64,000 nt of DNA from Podaxis mareebaensis (lineage: Eukaryota > Basidiomycota > Agaricomycetes > Agaricales > Agaricaceae). Below the pieces are notes generated by a model. It was not told the DNA's origin and ran no database searches. It saw nothing but the letters and a program-made list of their open reading frames with translations. Positions within the stretch are counted from its first letter, which is position 1, and every line of letters begins with the position of its first letter. The position numbers and the translations under genes are program-made. The stretch lies in NCBI GenBank assembly GCA_018524725.1, contig JAEUWP010000302.1:62001-126000 (forward strand). The letters are read 5' to 3'. Positions 45,680-56,672 of this stretch are shown here, one piece after another.

Positions 45680-48600
45680 TCAAACACGAAGGCTCTCGGG
45701 TGGACCCAAATAGCTAGGTTGTAGCCCTCCCACATCTAATTAAAGGCCGGCATCAGAACTCAAGCTCCCATACGGGGAAAAGACCTAACTCACCAATTAC
45801 GATCTTCTGCACAACCACAGTCGGCTCAGTCATCATAATCTGAACCCCCGTTTAGTCTTTATCCACGTATAGGAACATTTGGACAATACCTTGAGTGTGT
45901 GCTTTCCAGGAGACACGCCTGTGAAATTTGTGACAACGGGTATGATTGCGTTAGCTACGAATCCGTCATAGCCAGACCAAGCTGCGGGATTTTTTCCAGG
46001 AAGGGAATCTGGCATTGGTTGGTGAACGACGGGTGTTTGGGAGTCCAAACCAATAGCAACGGTCACTGGTTTGTCTAGTCCGTTCGCGTTAAACGAAGGC
46101 GAAACCAAAACCGTCGCAGTGACGTTGCCGGACCCTTGAACAGTGTTGAAGTTGAAGAAGTCATATTCCCTGAGAAATAGCAATTGTATGAGAGTTCTAA
46201 AGGGGATGATAATTCACGTACAAAGTGGGTCCTGCTCCAACTTCGAAGGATTCATCGGTACGGGGCCAGGGCGTAACGCCCGACAGGGTTTTTCCATAGC
46301 CTGGCAAGTTCTTCCAGGTAATACCATTGACGGTCGAATTGCGGGTAGCATGGGCGGCCTCTATCGAGACGACACCATCGCCCTCAACAAAGCCTATGAT
46401 TTCATTAGCTCGGTGCTTTGAGAATGCCGGTAATGGTTAAGCTATACCATGGAAATCAGCGGCAACTGCCGCCTTGATAGCGTTGAAGAAGACAGTAACG
46501 GGCATTTGGGGTTGGTCCTTGGCAGCGCCAGTGAAAGTAATTTGAACGGTGTTCATGCCGTTGCTGAGGCCAGACCAGTCCTTGACGCTGAAGAAGACCC
46601 TCTCCTCAGGATCATTGGGCGAGATGGAACCGGACGAGGGCGAGATCTGAAGCCAGGAAGCGTTGCTGGAAACTTTAAAGGTAAACGGAGCAGGGCCACC
46701 GGCGCCAACATCAACGAAACGGTTGGGGAAGACAGAGAAGGAATCAAGAGTGACGCTTGGTGGCGGACAATTGTAGCCTAGATTACATTGAGATGGATTG
46801 TCCCCGGGCCTGTCACAAAGTAAGTACAATGTAGGGTGTGAGATTACATGACTCCATACCAAGCACCGCGTGTGCCTTCAGGTGCGATGCGCATGAAACC
46901 AGCCAAAGCTTGCTTGCGCTTCTGAACACGGTTAACAGCGGACAAACTAGAGTGGATCATAATGAGCTAGGTGCAAATGGAATAAGAGAGGAGGGTATAC
47001 GAGTTGGTCATCGGTTGCTGCCAATAGTAGTAGCCGAGATCTAGGAATCCCCCCCCGGTTAGTTGGCATTAGTATGAAGGGGTATAATACCCTTACGAGT
47101 CTGATCCATCATGCTACCACGGGGTCAGCGCCAAGTATACGCAGTCAGAGAACAGCTTACTGATCCCATTTACCTATGGAGCACCAGTTTAGTGGAGGTC
47201 AGTTAAAGCGAAGGAGCAACACCTACCGCCAAGCATAGTATGGTATTCGTTCTCGAAGTCCCAGTCATGTTCGAACAACTCCTCGGCCTTGTCAGCGAGG
47301 GCGTTTGTGCTAAGCTATAACGGAAATCAGCAAGGTAAGAATTTCATCAGTAATATTACTTACGAAGGCTTGGGAAGAACGCAGGTTGTTCATTCCAACG
47401 GTCACGAGCTAATAGTGAACAAAGCCATTAGCGAAACGACTCGACCACTGATTAGAACACTCACCAAGCGAGCAACGTTCGCACTGGCAGAGACCGGGTG
47501 ATGAACCAGTTGGAAGAACGCAGGTTTTGTGTCCTTTGGCAAAGCAGAGTAGATGTTAGTGGAAGCCTTCTCCAAAGTATCCCACTCTTGGAGCCACCTC
47601 TCAGCCCTGCGAATCCCGATCAAAGTCATTCATACTCTGAGATGTGAGTGAGAAAGAGCAAGAGGCTCACTCTCTGTAGTTAGTTAAACTGAATGTCGTC
47701 GAGTTCCACATCTCTGGCTTCCTCCTGGCGTTGAACCTAGTCAAATTGCCAACAATCTCCGCGACAAGATTCGCCTGTTGGGAATTGAGATCAAACTCCC
47801 TCTGAGCCCATCCCGATACGAAAGTGTTGAGGTTATCGGGATTCCATCGACTCGAGTTCCAACCATAGGTGAGGAAGAACTCGGTTTCACGTTCGTAAGG
47901 CTTCAAATCACCGACATTAAGGACCCAAAGACGCGTCGCAACACGGTCGACGGCAATTGACATTTGCTCGTAGATCTAGATGAATACCATCAATTAACGG
48001 AATTCTCCGTTAGTTCATGAAATTGGTGAACCTTCTCAATTTGACTGGACTGACGTTCAATGATTAGCTTCTGAATACTGACGTAGCTATGAGGACCTAC
48101 AGTGATCCATTTATAATCTCTCGGGTCGGCGACCAAGTCCACCTATCGCTTGTCAACCCCATCGACTAAGGTTTCAGGACGAGAGCCCACTTACATGGTA
48201 GTAGACACCGGCGCCACCGGTTCTATTCCTCTCGGAAACCAAAGGGAACCTTCGGATGTTGCCGAATAGATCATCCGCCCAGAGCAAGGTCACGTAGTCC
48301 GGCACTCGCATACCGTCATCATAGTATCCTTCCACTTCTTGATCTGTAGCCGAGATTCATCAAGGGTTTGGGGAGAGAGATTGATGATGGAAACGCACAG
48401 AGAGTCCAGATCTGGGGAATATTCGCCACATCAGTGTCTGAGCCATAAACGGTCTTCAGAATTGTCGTCTGATCATCAATAACCGATTCCAAGAGTTTTA
48501 TGTTTGTAGTCTCCGATAAGGGCACTTAAGGAGAGAGCCGCGTATTAGCCTTAGAATGCGCACCGAGCAAAAGGAGGTCACTCACAGTCGCCAAATCCAC

Positions 48601-49979
48601 GCATACCCAAAGTGTAAACCGACTCATATGGTTGTGCACGACGGGCACCATCCAACCAATAGTTGTAGATGTTTTCCTTGTTGTTAACGTAGTCCCAGTT
48701 GCCTTTACCGACAATTGTGAACTCGTTTGGCGTTGACCTCATCATTGGTTCTTGGTGACTGACACAGCGTGGTCAGCCATTCCAAATCCCCATTTTCATC
48801 GGAGAAAGCTTTTACCTTGTACCCATAACGATACCGTACATGTCTGCGAAGAACTGGTTAAGGGGATCATCCATGCCGAACGCGCTGGCAATTCCGAGGA
48901 AACGGAGAGCGATAAATTTAGCTTCATAATGTAGCAAGCTCCAGAAGGGACACCGACCTTCCCCACATGGCAGGCCAGAGGTAGTTTGCCTTCAGACGCA
49001 ACAGTAACTCGAACCTACCAATGTCAATTCATTTTCGGAAAGCGATGGGAGACGCAGCTTACAGATTGGTGTAGAACTTATGATTAAACGGCGAGTTCAA
49101 ATGCGGCGATCCCGTTCCATTCGTAAACTTCGCCATGGCCCAGTTCTGCAAGCAAGGTTGCTCATCATTCAAAAACATACCTCTATACTTGACCGTTGGA
49201 GTTCCATGAGCACACCCCTCAGACGTCACAAACAACTCCGCATGTTTAGTAGTGGGAACATCAGCCCACCTAGATCACGCGAGCGGACCGTCAGTACGAG
49301 ATCATAGGTCATAAGGGAAATGAAAGTGTTAAATATAGCGTCCACACTTACCAATACCACGGTGATACGCCTAGATTAGTGTTCGGTATCAGTATGTGAC
49401 GTTAACGCGGGTCCAAATATCCAGGGTATGCTTAGGAGGGCATGTGGACAGAGGAGAATGCTCACCGAATTGTTCAGAATGCTCATAGAGAGCATAGATA
49501 GTCCCTCGCTTGTCCGCTCCGACGATGACATATCCTCTATCCACGCCAGGTACAGGGTTCTTGACCTCCTTAGACACAAAAGCCTCCCATTGTCCGCGAA
49601 CGCCCGAAACGTCAAGGCCAGTAGAGTTGACAATAGAATCGATCAAGGCAGAACGCCCCAGAGTTCCGACGAAAACCGGCAGAGAACCTCTGGGTCTAGA
49701 AGAATTGGAAGAGAGAGTGAAGTTGGCAAGTGTAGGTCGAACACCAGTAACCCTTTCGATATCGGCCACGAAGTCTCCAGCAGCACGTTGAACGCCAGGC
49801 CAATCGTCGGGAGAAACGAAGATAGGTGCGGCCCGTTTCTGGCTAACTATCGGGAAGGTGTTCGCAGCGGACTGGAAGGTAACACACGAAGGTGCACCAA
49901 TCACAGCATATGCTCTACCCCAGAAGCTCGCGAAGAAGGCGGAAAGAAGGAGAAAAGACTTAGCGCTCTGCAGCACCAT
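45680..49979 (-). CDS. GH115 xylan alpha-1,2-glucuronidase, copy B
   Basis: Paralog of copy A, same strand, with the same layout throughout. I take the start at 49979 (MVLQSAKSFLLLSAFFASF), giving a signal peptide; an ATG 15 nt upstream is in frame, but a TATAAAAA motif at 50023-50016 would place transcription start close to or after it. Landmarks: DDWPGVQRAAGDFVADIERV, YVIVGADKRGTIYALYEHSE, YRGMFLNDEQPCLQNWAMAK, FELLLRLKANYLWPAMW, NQFFADMYGIVMGTSHQEPM, DYVTLLWADDLFGNIRRFPL, LTYGWNSSRWNPDNLNTFVS and DQTRLGYYYWQQPMTN. The C-terminal beta domain includes NRFVDVGAGGPAPFTFKVSS and ends PSYLGPPESLRV. No stop or frameshift was seen in the parts read. Many short introns; not every junction was fixed. 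Copies A and B differ clearly in sequence, so the duplication is not recent. Confidence 0.92.
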
Positions 49980-50015
49980 CTTGCTAGAGCTCAACGTTCC
50001 GCTTCCAGCCTCCCA

Positions 50016-50023
50016 TTTTTATA
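50016..50023 (-). promoter_or_regulatory. TATA-like box of GH115 copy B
   Basis: TATAAAAA on the minus strand, 37-44 bases before the chosen ATG at 49979. It argues for 49979 over 49994 as the start. Confidence 0.45.
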
Positions 50024-50489
50024 TGATCGGAAACTCCGCAAAATGAAGATTTCAAGAAACGTGAAAACCGAAGTGATCTAAGTTTGTTGCCCCAAGATGT
50101 AAGGAGAAATTCCGGCGCGAGAACACGCGGCCAAAGGGGGGCGAACGAGGACTACGCGATAACTTGATAGTGAGAAGAAGAATCCATTCTCGGGGTGTTT
50201 TCTGTTGCAACAGGCTTCTATCAGCTACCCCGATGCAGCTGATCCAAACATCCGAGTTAAGCACAAAGCCCTCCTTATGCAGGTGCCCTCCTCACGCAAT
50301 TAGTCCAGGCGGCATCCTACGCGTGTGTCGGTCTGTATTTGGGCAAGAGAGCTGAATAAGTATCAAATTGCGGGGCTAATATACAATGCCGTGAAATAGC
50401 ATAGTGTCCATATGTCCACAGAACCTGAGACTACATGGTTTTCGGACGGACTCCAGAGGAGAAGGAGATACTCACTACCACCCTAACAC
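50024..50489. other. Intergenic region upstream of GH115 copy B
   Basis: About 470 bases with no supported gene; remaining promoter sequence of GH115 copy B and 3' flank of the next gene. Confidence 0.5.
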
Positions 50490-50989
50490 TTATCCCGAAT
50501 GTCCTTGCGTCGCACCACCATGCGTATCGTCTACGGCCCCTGTAGAAGCTACGCCCATCGTCCGTGCCCCTTGCTGTATATGATGGGCGAGAGGTTCATC
50601 ATCCGAGTTATCTCCTGGCAAGGCCTCATTGTCATCATCATAATCGTCTTCCAGAAATTCTCTCGCAGGTGGGCCGTCGTCCTCGCTCAGTCTAATTCCA
50701 CCTTCGCTCCGGGTGATTGTTTTCAACCTTTCCCAGGCAAATCGAGTTTAGGAACTAACAAGGTACGAAGATGATGGGTACTTACTGGTGGCCTACGACT
50801 CGTCGAAGGCTGTCTGCTCGCCGCCACAAGAGAAATAACGCGCAAAGCATGCATGTTGTGAACAATACGACCATGGGCATGTAGCCTATTGGTTGCGGTT
50901 TTGGTTCCTCCTTGGGTTCTGGAATTTCAAGGGTAGGTCAGGTTGGACATCCCACTGTAAGCACAACAGGGCTCACGTCCTGGAGCCAT
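50490..50989 (-). CDS. Small single-pass membrane protein with acidic tail, three exons
   Basis: Predicted 127 aa. Exons 50989-50977 (13 nt, ATG exon), 50918-50786 and 50727-50490; two introns of 58 nt each, the second with a GTAAGT donor. A short Pro/Glu N-terminus precedes one hydrophobic helix, PMVVLFTTCMLCALFLLW, followed by basic RRADSLRRVVGHQLK. The rest is acidic and hydrophilic (EFLEDDYDDDNEALPGDNSD). By the positive-inside rule the tail would be cytosolic. I recognise a conserved fungal type without known function. The very short first exon makes the start less sure. Confidence 0.72.
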
Positions 50990-51428
50990 TGTGAGATAAG
51001 TGGACAGACGAGTTATTCCTAGGTAGAGGGGACGCTGGGGAGGTAACAGGGAAGACGAGAGCTTGACGAGTGGAGGATGAGAACGCTTTACATCATTAAG
51101 TCTGATCGTGGGAATAAGCTGTCTGATATTTCAGACACATAAATTATCACGAAGCCAGCTCTTTCGACAATGTACAATATTATACGAGAAATATAAACTA
51201 ATGCACAAGATAATGGACCCCAAAATCATCACGCCAATTAACAACTGTGAACGGCCCTCAAACCCGAAAATAATCCTCAGTGGACCCACAACGACATACA
51301 ATATGCTCGCAACTGCGCCAATCCTAAGTCACCGGCTTCTTCTGTAACCAAAGCAGACGACCAACCACAGCACTCTGATCGCGCCCCTTCCCCTTCGGGA
51401 TCGGTACAAAATGATTATACCATTCCAG
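50990..51428. other. Intergenic region
   Basis: About 440 bases, AT-rich from 51100 to 51300. Holds the promoter of the 127-aa gene and the 3' flank of the WD40 gene. Nothing else seen. Confidence 0.5.
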
Positions 51429-52893
51429 TCAACGAATAAGGTGTCTGTCAAAAGCACTTCTTTCTCTCGACGGCTTCGGACGTTTTCCCCAAACCTGCCA
51501 CATCTTGATTGTTTCCTCCGCAGGCGATACCGTAAATACATTCTCCCCATCCGGACCCAAACAACTATGCGAGACGACGCTCGAGTGCGCGTTAGATAAC
51601 GACATCAGACGTTTTCCAGATGGATAGTCATGGACAGTGATTGAGTTCGCCAGAGGCGACAGTACGGCTTTCACTTGCGGGTTTGTGTCTGTCGAGGATG
51701 ATCCCGAGTTTCCATTGTTTCGGCTTGATGATGAATGGCGAGAGAGAATGGGGGAGAAGGATGCTCCATGTGTGCTCAAGAGCTCCTTGCAATGCGGCGA
51801 CCACTGTAGAGAGTAGACAGTAGTGTTGAGCGGGATAGTTTGTACTGGTTCCGGTGTGTGCGGTGAAATCGTGGATGTACTCCATATCCTAATCTTTCCT
51901 TCCGGAGAGTATGACCCAGTAGCCAATAAATCAGGTTTCCACGAACACCACGCCAAAGCCTAATGATGACTCAATGAACATGGTGACGAACTCATACAAG
52001 CGGAAGAAACCCACCTTGACTGGTGCCTTGTGCACCATCCTTGAGCTATGAGCGCCTCCGAACTCCGCTAACGTCTTCCCTGCCCTCTTGTCCCAAATAT
52101 ACACATTCCCTCCATAATCAGAACTCGCCAAGAAAGTACCATCCGCACTCCAGCTCATGCCGAGCACTCTGTCCTTGTGCGACCCGACTATGCCAACAAC
52201 ATGCTCCACCCTCACATCCAAAATCGACACTTTCTTATCTTTCGCTCCCACAGCAAGTATATCCCCATCCTCCGCCCACGCACAAGCAGTCACTCTCGTC
52301 TCCTCCGCAATCTGATATGTCTGCACCAGATTCCCAGCAGACCTCGGAATCGTCCCATTATGGTTCTCCGTCACAGATCTCGTCGCATCCCAAATTTGCA
52401 AATACCCATCCTCCATCCCGGACGCAAGATACGTCTCCCGCTTCCTCCCAGCCCACTCGATGACCCAAATTGGACTCCTCGACACTTGACTCCGACACAA
52501 ATGTGCTACAGCTTTAGTATTCAGATTTTGATAATATACATCCCTCCCGCACGACACGGCGATTAAATTTTGTTTTGACCAAGAAATCGGATATGCATCG
52601 AAGTGGGGTTGAATGTTGGGAGAGTCCAAAACGACTAGACATTGCCGTTTCTTCAGTAGGTTCTCGGTCACGGATGTCGGTTTAGCAGGTGGGGCCACTG
52701 CAAAGAGGGACGATGCGCTTTTCCGCAAGAGGTGGAGGGTATCTACATCGTTCGTTGTGGTGATACTTGAAGATCCTTGAATATTCGAAAGATTGGTATT
52801 TTCATCTTTGAAATTTAGGATGCGGTCGTCAAGGAGACCGAATTCCTTGCTTATGCGCTTGGTCCGAGGTGTGATTTGGAGAGGGAGATTCAT
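51429..52893 (-). CDS. Cdc20/Fizzy-like WD40 protein, copy 1, two exons
   Basis: Predicted 469 aa. Exons 52893-52015 and 51959-51429, one 55-nt intron (GTGGGT donor). Seven-bladed WD40 propeller with GRDVYYQNL, LASGMEDGYLQIWDATRSV, ILAVGAKDKKVSILDVRV, FLASSDYGGNVYIWDKRAGK, LLATGSYSPEGKIRIWSTST and ETIKMWQVWGKR. LVVLDSPNIQPHFDAYPISW at the propeller start and the C-terminal Ile-Arg (DRHLIR) are hallmarks of APC/C activators (Cdc20, Cdh1, meiosis-specific forms), which bind the APC/C through a C-box and the IR tail. A canonical C-box is not obvious in the short N-terminus (LPLQITPRTKRISKEFGLLD), so it may be a divergent meiotic form. Confidence 0.82.
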
Positions 52894-53569
52894 TTTGGGT
52901 CTCTTGGGTATAAATCTGTCGAGCTACAAAGCCAAAACAAGTCAGGCTGCCAAGACAAATTGAAAGAGGAGAGAAATCGCACTGGGGAATCGGTTTGTGA
53001 AAGAGCGCTCGTCGAAGGCCCCTCATTCTCTTTATCAAAATCGAAAGATGTCATGGATGGTCTTCGCCGTTTGTGCGACTGGAAGTTTGTTACTGAGGCA
53101 TAGGACCTCAGCCGCTTTCTCGATAGTGTTGGTAAGGGGGTTCGAAAGCCACCACAGTCACCACCTGGGTTCGGGGTTCTGTGACAGATGAGCGGGATTC
53201 AACTAAGGGGTAAAGGCCTTCTACTCACGAGGCCATGCTTTTTTCGTGGTTGTATGACCTGAACTGGTTTTCTCTTCAAGCTCTAGTCGTTTGCCCGATT
53301 TTTAACAAAGGAATTCGGTCCAAGCTGTGGACAGCTAACCAACTGTGTCTGCGCTATCAGGGGCATACCAGGGTCCACAGGCGGATGGCGCGTTCCGATG
53401 CAACACACGTGATCGTGACTTCAATGCCATTTTTGGAGAACTAAGAACGAGTGAAAGGTACAAAAACATTTTGAACTATGCTGTAGTGTACGTGTGTTCA
53501 TGTTGGAGTGCTGTAGACATCGTATCCAAAGTCGTTAATCCAAGCCGTAAAGTCGTAAAAAAATCGTCA
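52894..53569. other. Spacer between the two Fizzy-like genes
   Basis: About 680 bases: promoter of copy 1 and 3' flank of copy 2. Plus-strand frames (52876-53103, 53235-53444) show no motif. Confidence 0.45.
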
Positions 53570-55221
53570 TCATCGTATAACCGAATCTAGGAAACTGGAG
53601 TGCCTTTTGAGCTCCTTCCGTTTCGACCACACATCACAAATCCCGAGCTTATTTTCTTCTGGGATCTCCAGAATGATTTTGGTACCCTGTGCACTTAATA
53701 CACAGTCTCTGTTAGGCTTATCCGTGATGGAAACTGTGTTAATGTGACGCAGAGAGGGGAACGAGTACACAGCGACGGAGTTCGCCAATGAACACTTTGG
53801 GCGGGGTGGACCATCTAACTGCGGTGGGTCCGTTACAGCTGCACCGTGAGTCGTCACAAGCTCCTTCACATGAGGAGAGAAATGCAAGCCCGTGATGGAG
53901 GCGCCGAGATCCAGGGTGCCTGGCGCCAGTGCATTAGAACTTGGACTGCTGGGCTCCACGTTCCATAAGCGTAGTATGCCCTTGGAATCGCCTGAAGCAA
54001 GAAGCTTTGGATGCCATGGACACCAAGCTATTGCCTGTATATGTGTCAGCACCCAGCTAGTTAAAGCTCCGGGGCATCACATACCGAAACCGCACTAGAG
54101 TGTTGCATTTTCTTCCTCCTTTGTACAAATTCTCCGACGTCCAACGGCACTTTTTTCCCTTGTTCCCAGCAATATACTGTTCCGGACTCGTCTCCACTCG
54201 CTAGCACTTTCCCGTTGACATTCCACGCCAGACTCGTAATTCTTGCCTGATGTCTCGTCAATTTCGGGGCCTGATCTTTCATTTTTGACTTTGGTTCCAC
54301 TCGTGTATCATAATGCCGAATGGTCCCTTTAAGGCCGCCGACAGTCAACACGGGACCGTTCCACCTCATAATCGACACGCCCTTGGTGCTCCAACTCATC
54401 GCCATCTTCTTCGCCTTCACGTCCCATATCTGTACGAACCCTTTGGTAGTCCCCAACGCCACAATATGAGGCATATCACTTCCCGCACACTCGATCACCC
54501 TCAAATCACCCCTGTCCTCCTGAAGCTTACACAACTGCCCGATCTCCTCCGCACCACTCCCACTTGCCAAATTTTTGAAATGCACCCGATTGCCTCGGCT
54601 GAAGAACAACACATTTGCCGACGAACAGCTCAGTAAATGTGGCGTAATATTATCTGCATCCCCTGAGCTCGTGGGCGTCGACGTAGCACTCGTCGGAACG
54701 CTGTAGTCAATCGTGATCTTGGTATTCCTCAAATGGTATCTGGCCGAGATGTCCGGGAACGTCGGATGCGCTGGCGGGGTGGTTGAACGTATCGACGACA
54801 CTGAAACACTGCGCATGAGCGCTAGACCGCCTTCATCGATATACGCCGAGCCACGTTCACCAAATACCATAGGACTTGAAGCGCGGCTTGGCGAGGGGGG
54901 TCGACTGAATATGGCAGTACTACTGATTGCCCGTGGGAGATGAATGCTGCGCTCTGTATCATCGCCATAAGAAAACGAATTCGATCGCCGGGGACCCTCA
55001 GACTAAATAGAAGGCCAGCAAGTATAAGAGGGACGGTGAATTAGTGATGCCTGTTAAATGAAACGTACTGATGTGCTGAGAGAATCTCCTAAAATTGAGC
55101 GGCGTAAATCAGAGGAGGATGAAGATATCCTTGGCCGTTTCCTTCTCGAGTCTTCGCTTGCTGGTTCATCCGGCTTCGAAAGTACGCGTTTCCTCATTCG
55201 GGTTAATGTCGAAAGACTCAT
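53570..55221 (-). CDS. Cdc20/Fizzy-like WD40 protein, copy 2, three exons
   Basis: Predicted 511 aa. Exons 55221-55069, 55002-54085 and 54034-53570; introns 66 nt (GTACGT) and 50 nt (GTATGT). The basic N-terminus MSLSTLTRMRKRVLSKPDEP with RRKRPR is followed by a Ser/Pro-rich part. Propeller blades include FFSRGNRVHFKNLAS, IVALGTTKGFVQIWDVKAKK, VLTVGGLKGTIRHYDTRVEP, VLASGDESGTVYCWEQGKKV and LLASGDSKGILRLWNVEPSS. The last intron lies just before AIAWCPWHPKLLASGDSKG, the same place as the intron in copy 1 (ALAWCSWKPDLLATG). The protein ends in Ile-Arg (LDSVIR). Divergent member of the APC/C-activator family; no clear C-box seen. Confidence 0.82.
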
Positions 55222-55736
55222 GGTTGAATGATTAAGGAGGGGATATCGGTAGAGAGATGAATCGCCAGAGACAATGGATGGTGTGAGAGCTGACGAGGTT
55301 CCTTTCCAATATCCTACGCGAAGACGGTGAAAGAATATAGCAGGCGCGGGCGAACAGAGCAAGAACAAGGTCGTCTGGACCAGCTGGTTTCGGAATTAAA
55401 TCATCCACCGGCTCCTGACCGTGTTATTTACCTACATCCTCGGGACCAAACTTTTGATCATCACCGCCCCCAGTCAAGACAATGTTATAATGAATTCATC
55501 AGGGACCATGGAATTGTGCTAGCGAATCCTCCTACACGTATCTGAGAAATAAGCACCCCATTCAGTGCTCTATACCATCCACCATTCTTCTGAGACAATA
55601 AAAAACTTTTCCCACTTTATTCTACGGAAGCTGTGGCAGTTTCATAGACTCCGAGACTATTGGCCTCTTGATTTACCCGGGAAATGTTCGAATCTGAGCT
55701 GACCATAAAAAAACTAGGTTCGCTCATTCTCTGATG
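55222..55736. other. Intergenic region
   Basis: About 515 bases. Upstream region of Fizzy-like copy 2 and 3' flank of the Nudix gene. The plus-strand frame 55327-55545 has no motif. Confidence 0.45.
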
Positions 55737-56571
55737 TCACGTCGCACCTTCTGTTTGTTCTTCCCCCTCCTTCTTAGCCGCTGCTTTCTTGGCTAGGGCA
55801 TCCTCGATTTCCATAGTGCGCAAAAATATCCTCCATGCGTAATACAAAACGTCCCGTTCCGAGCCCCACAACCTCCTCACGGCTTCTTCATAGGTCAATA
55901 AATGGCTGACATAATTCTCTTCGTCAGCCATTCCAGTTCCTTTATCGGGTATCTACCCCAGAAGAGTTAAGAAACGAAATGTCCCACACAAATGAACCTA
56001 CCGCATCATCCGGAATCTGACCGATGTACCATGAAGTGAGGTATTCGTATCCCAGGTTCGCGTCAGGCCCTTGCGTACGATGTAACCTCTTTTCCTTCCA
56101 GGCTGTTATAGTAACATAGATCGGTTCCGTATTGGGTTCCATATACATATCTTCCTTTCCCGGGGGAGCTGGTGCACGGCTGGGGTTATAAACCGGCATA
56201 AATTCCGCACGATAACCACTCTAAGTGAAAGGCAACGTTTTAATGAGGTGCACCAAACCACCATCAACGGAGCGACTCACCTCCTCATAAGCTTCTCTAA
56301 GCGCCGCTGCCTCAAGGGTCTCGCCTAGATCTTTCCGACCTCTAGGGAAGAACCAGTATTCCCTCGATGACTCGTGTACAACCACGATCTTCCGTGTTGA
56401 TCGCTGGATCAAGACCATGCCTGCACCGAGCATGAAGTTCGACGAGCACCATCCGCTGTTTGGCACAGCTGGAGACGACCAATGCGATAACTTTGGGTTG
56501 AGTTCCTTCTCCATTTGTTCAGATCTGCGTGGGGTCTTTTTCCTTCTCCAGATTGCAGAGAGGGTGTTCAT
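55737..56571 (-). CDS. Nudix hydrolase, three exons
   Basis: Predicted 241 aa. Exons 56571-56281, 56220-56002 and 55952-55737; introns 60 and 49 nt. The Nudix box is split by intron 1: GRKDLGETLEAAALREAYEE then SGY, matching G-x5-E-x7-R-E-U-x-E-E-x-G-U. It is preceded by LGAGMVLIQRSTRKIVVVHE and EYWFFPRG, typical of enzymes that cleave nucleoside diphosphates linked to another group (such as diadenosine polyphosphate or diphosphoinositol phosphate types). The C-terminal exon has an Ala/Lys/Glu-rich tail (EIEDALAKKAAAKKEGEEQT). No signal peptide; probably cytosolic or nuclear. Substrate cannot be named. Confidence 0.9.
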
Positions 56572-56660
56572 GGACGAGATGTGCTAGGGCTGATTGAACC
56601 GAGGCGCAACTGGAGCCCAGAAAGAGCAGCTCCTGGTTTCAGATGTCTTTGTTGTTGGGT

Positions 56661-56672
56661 TTATATATATAA
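56661..56672 (-). promoter_or_regulatory. TATA-like palindrome upstream of Nudix gene
   Basis: TTATATATATAA about 90 bases before the ATG at 56571, the best TATA candidate for this gene. It is a palindrome, so strand is by context. Confidence 0.35.
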
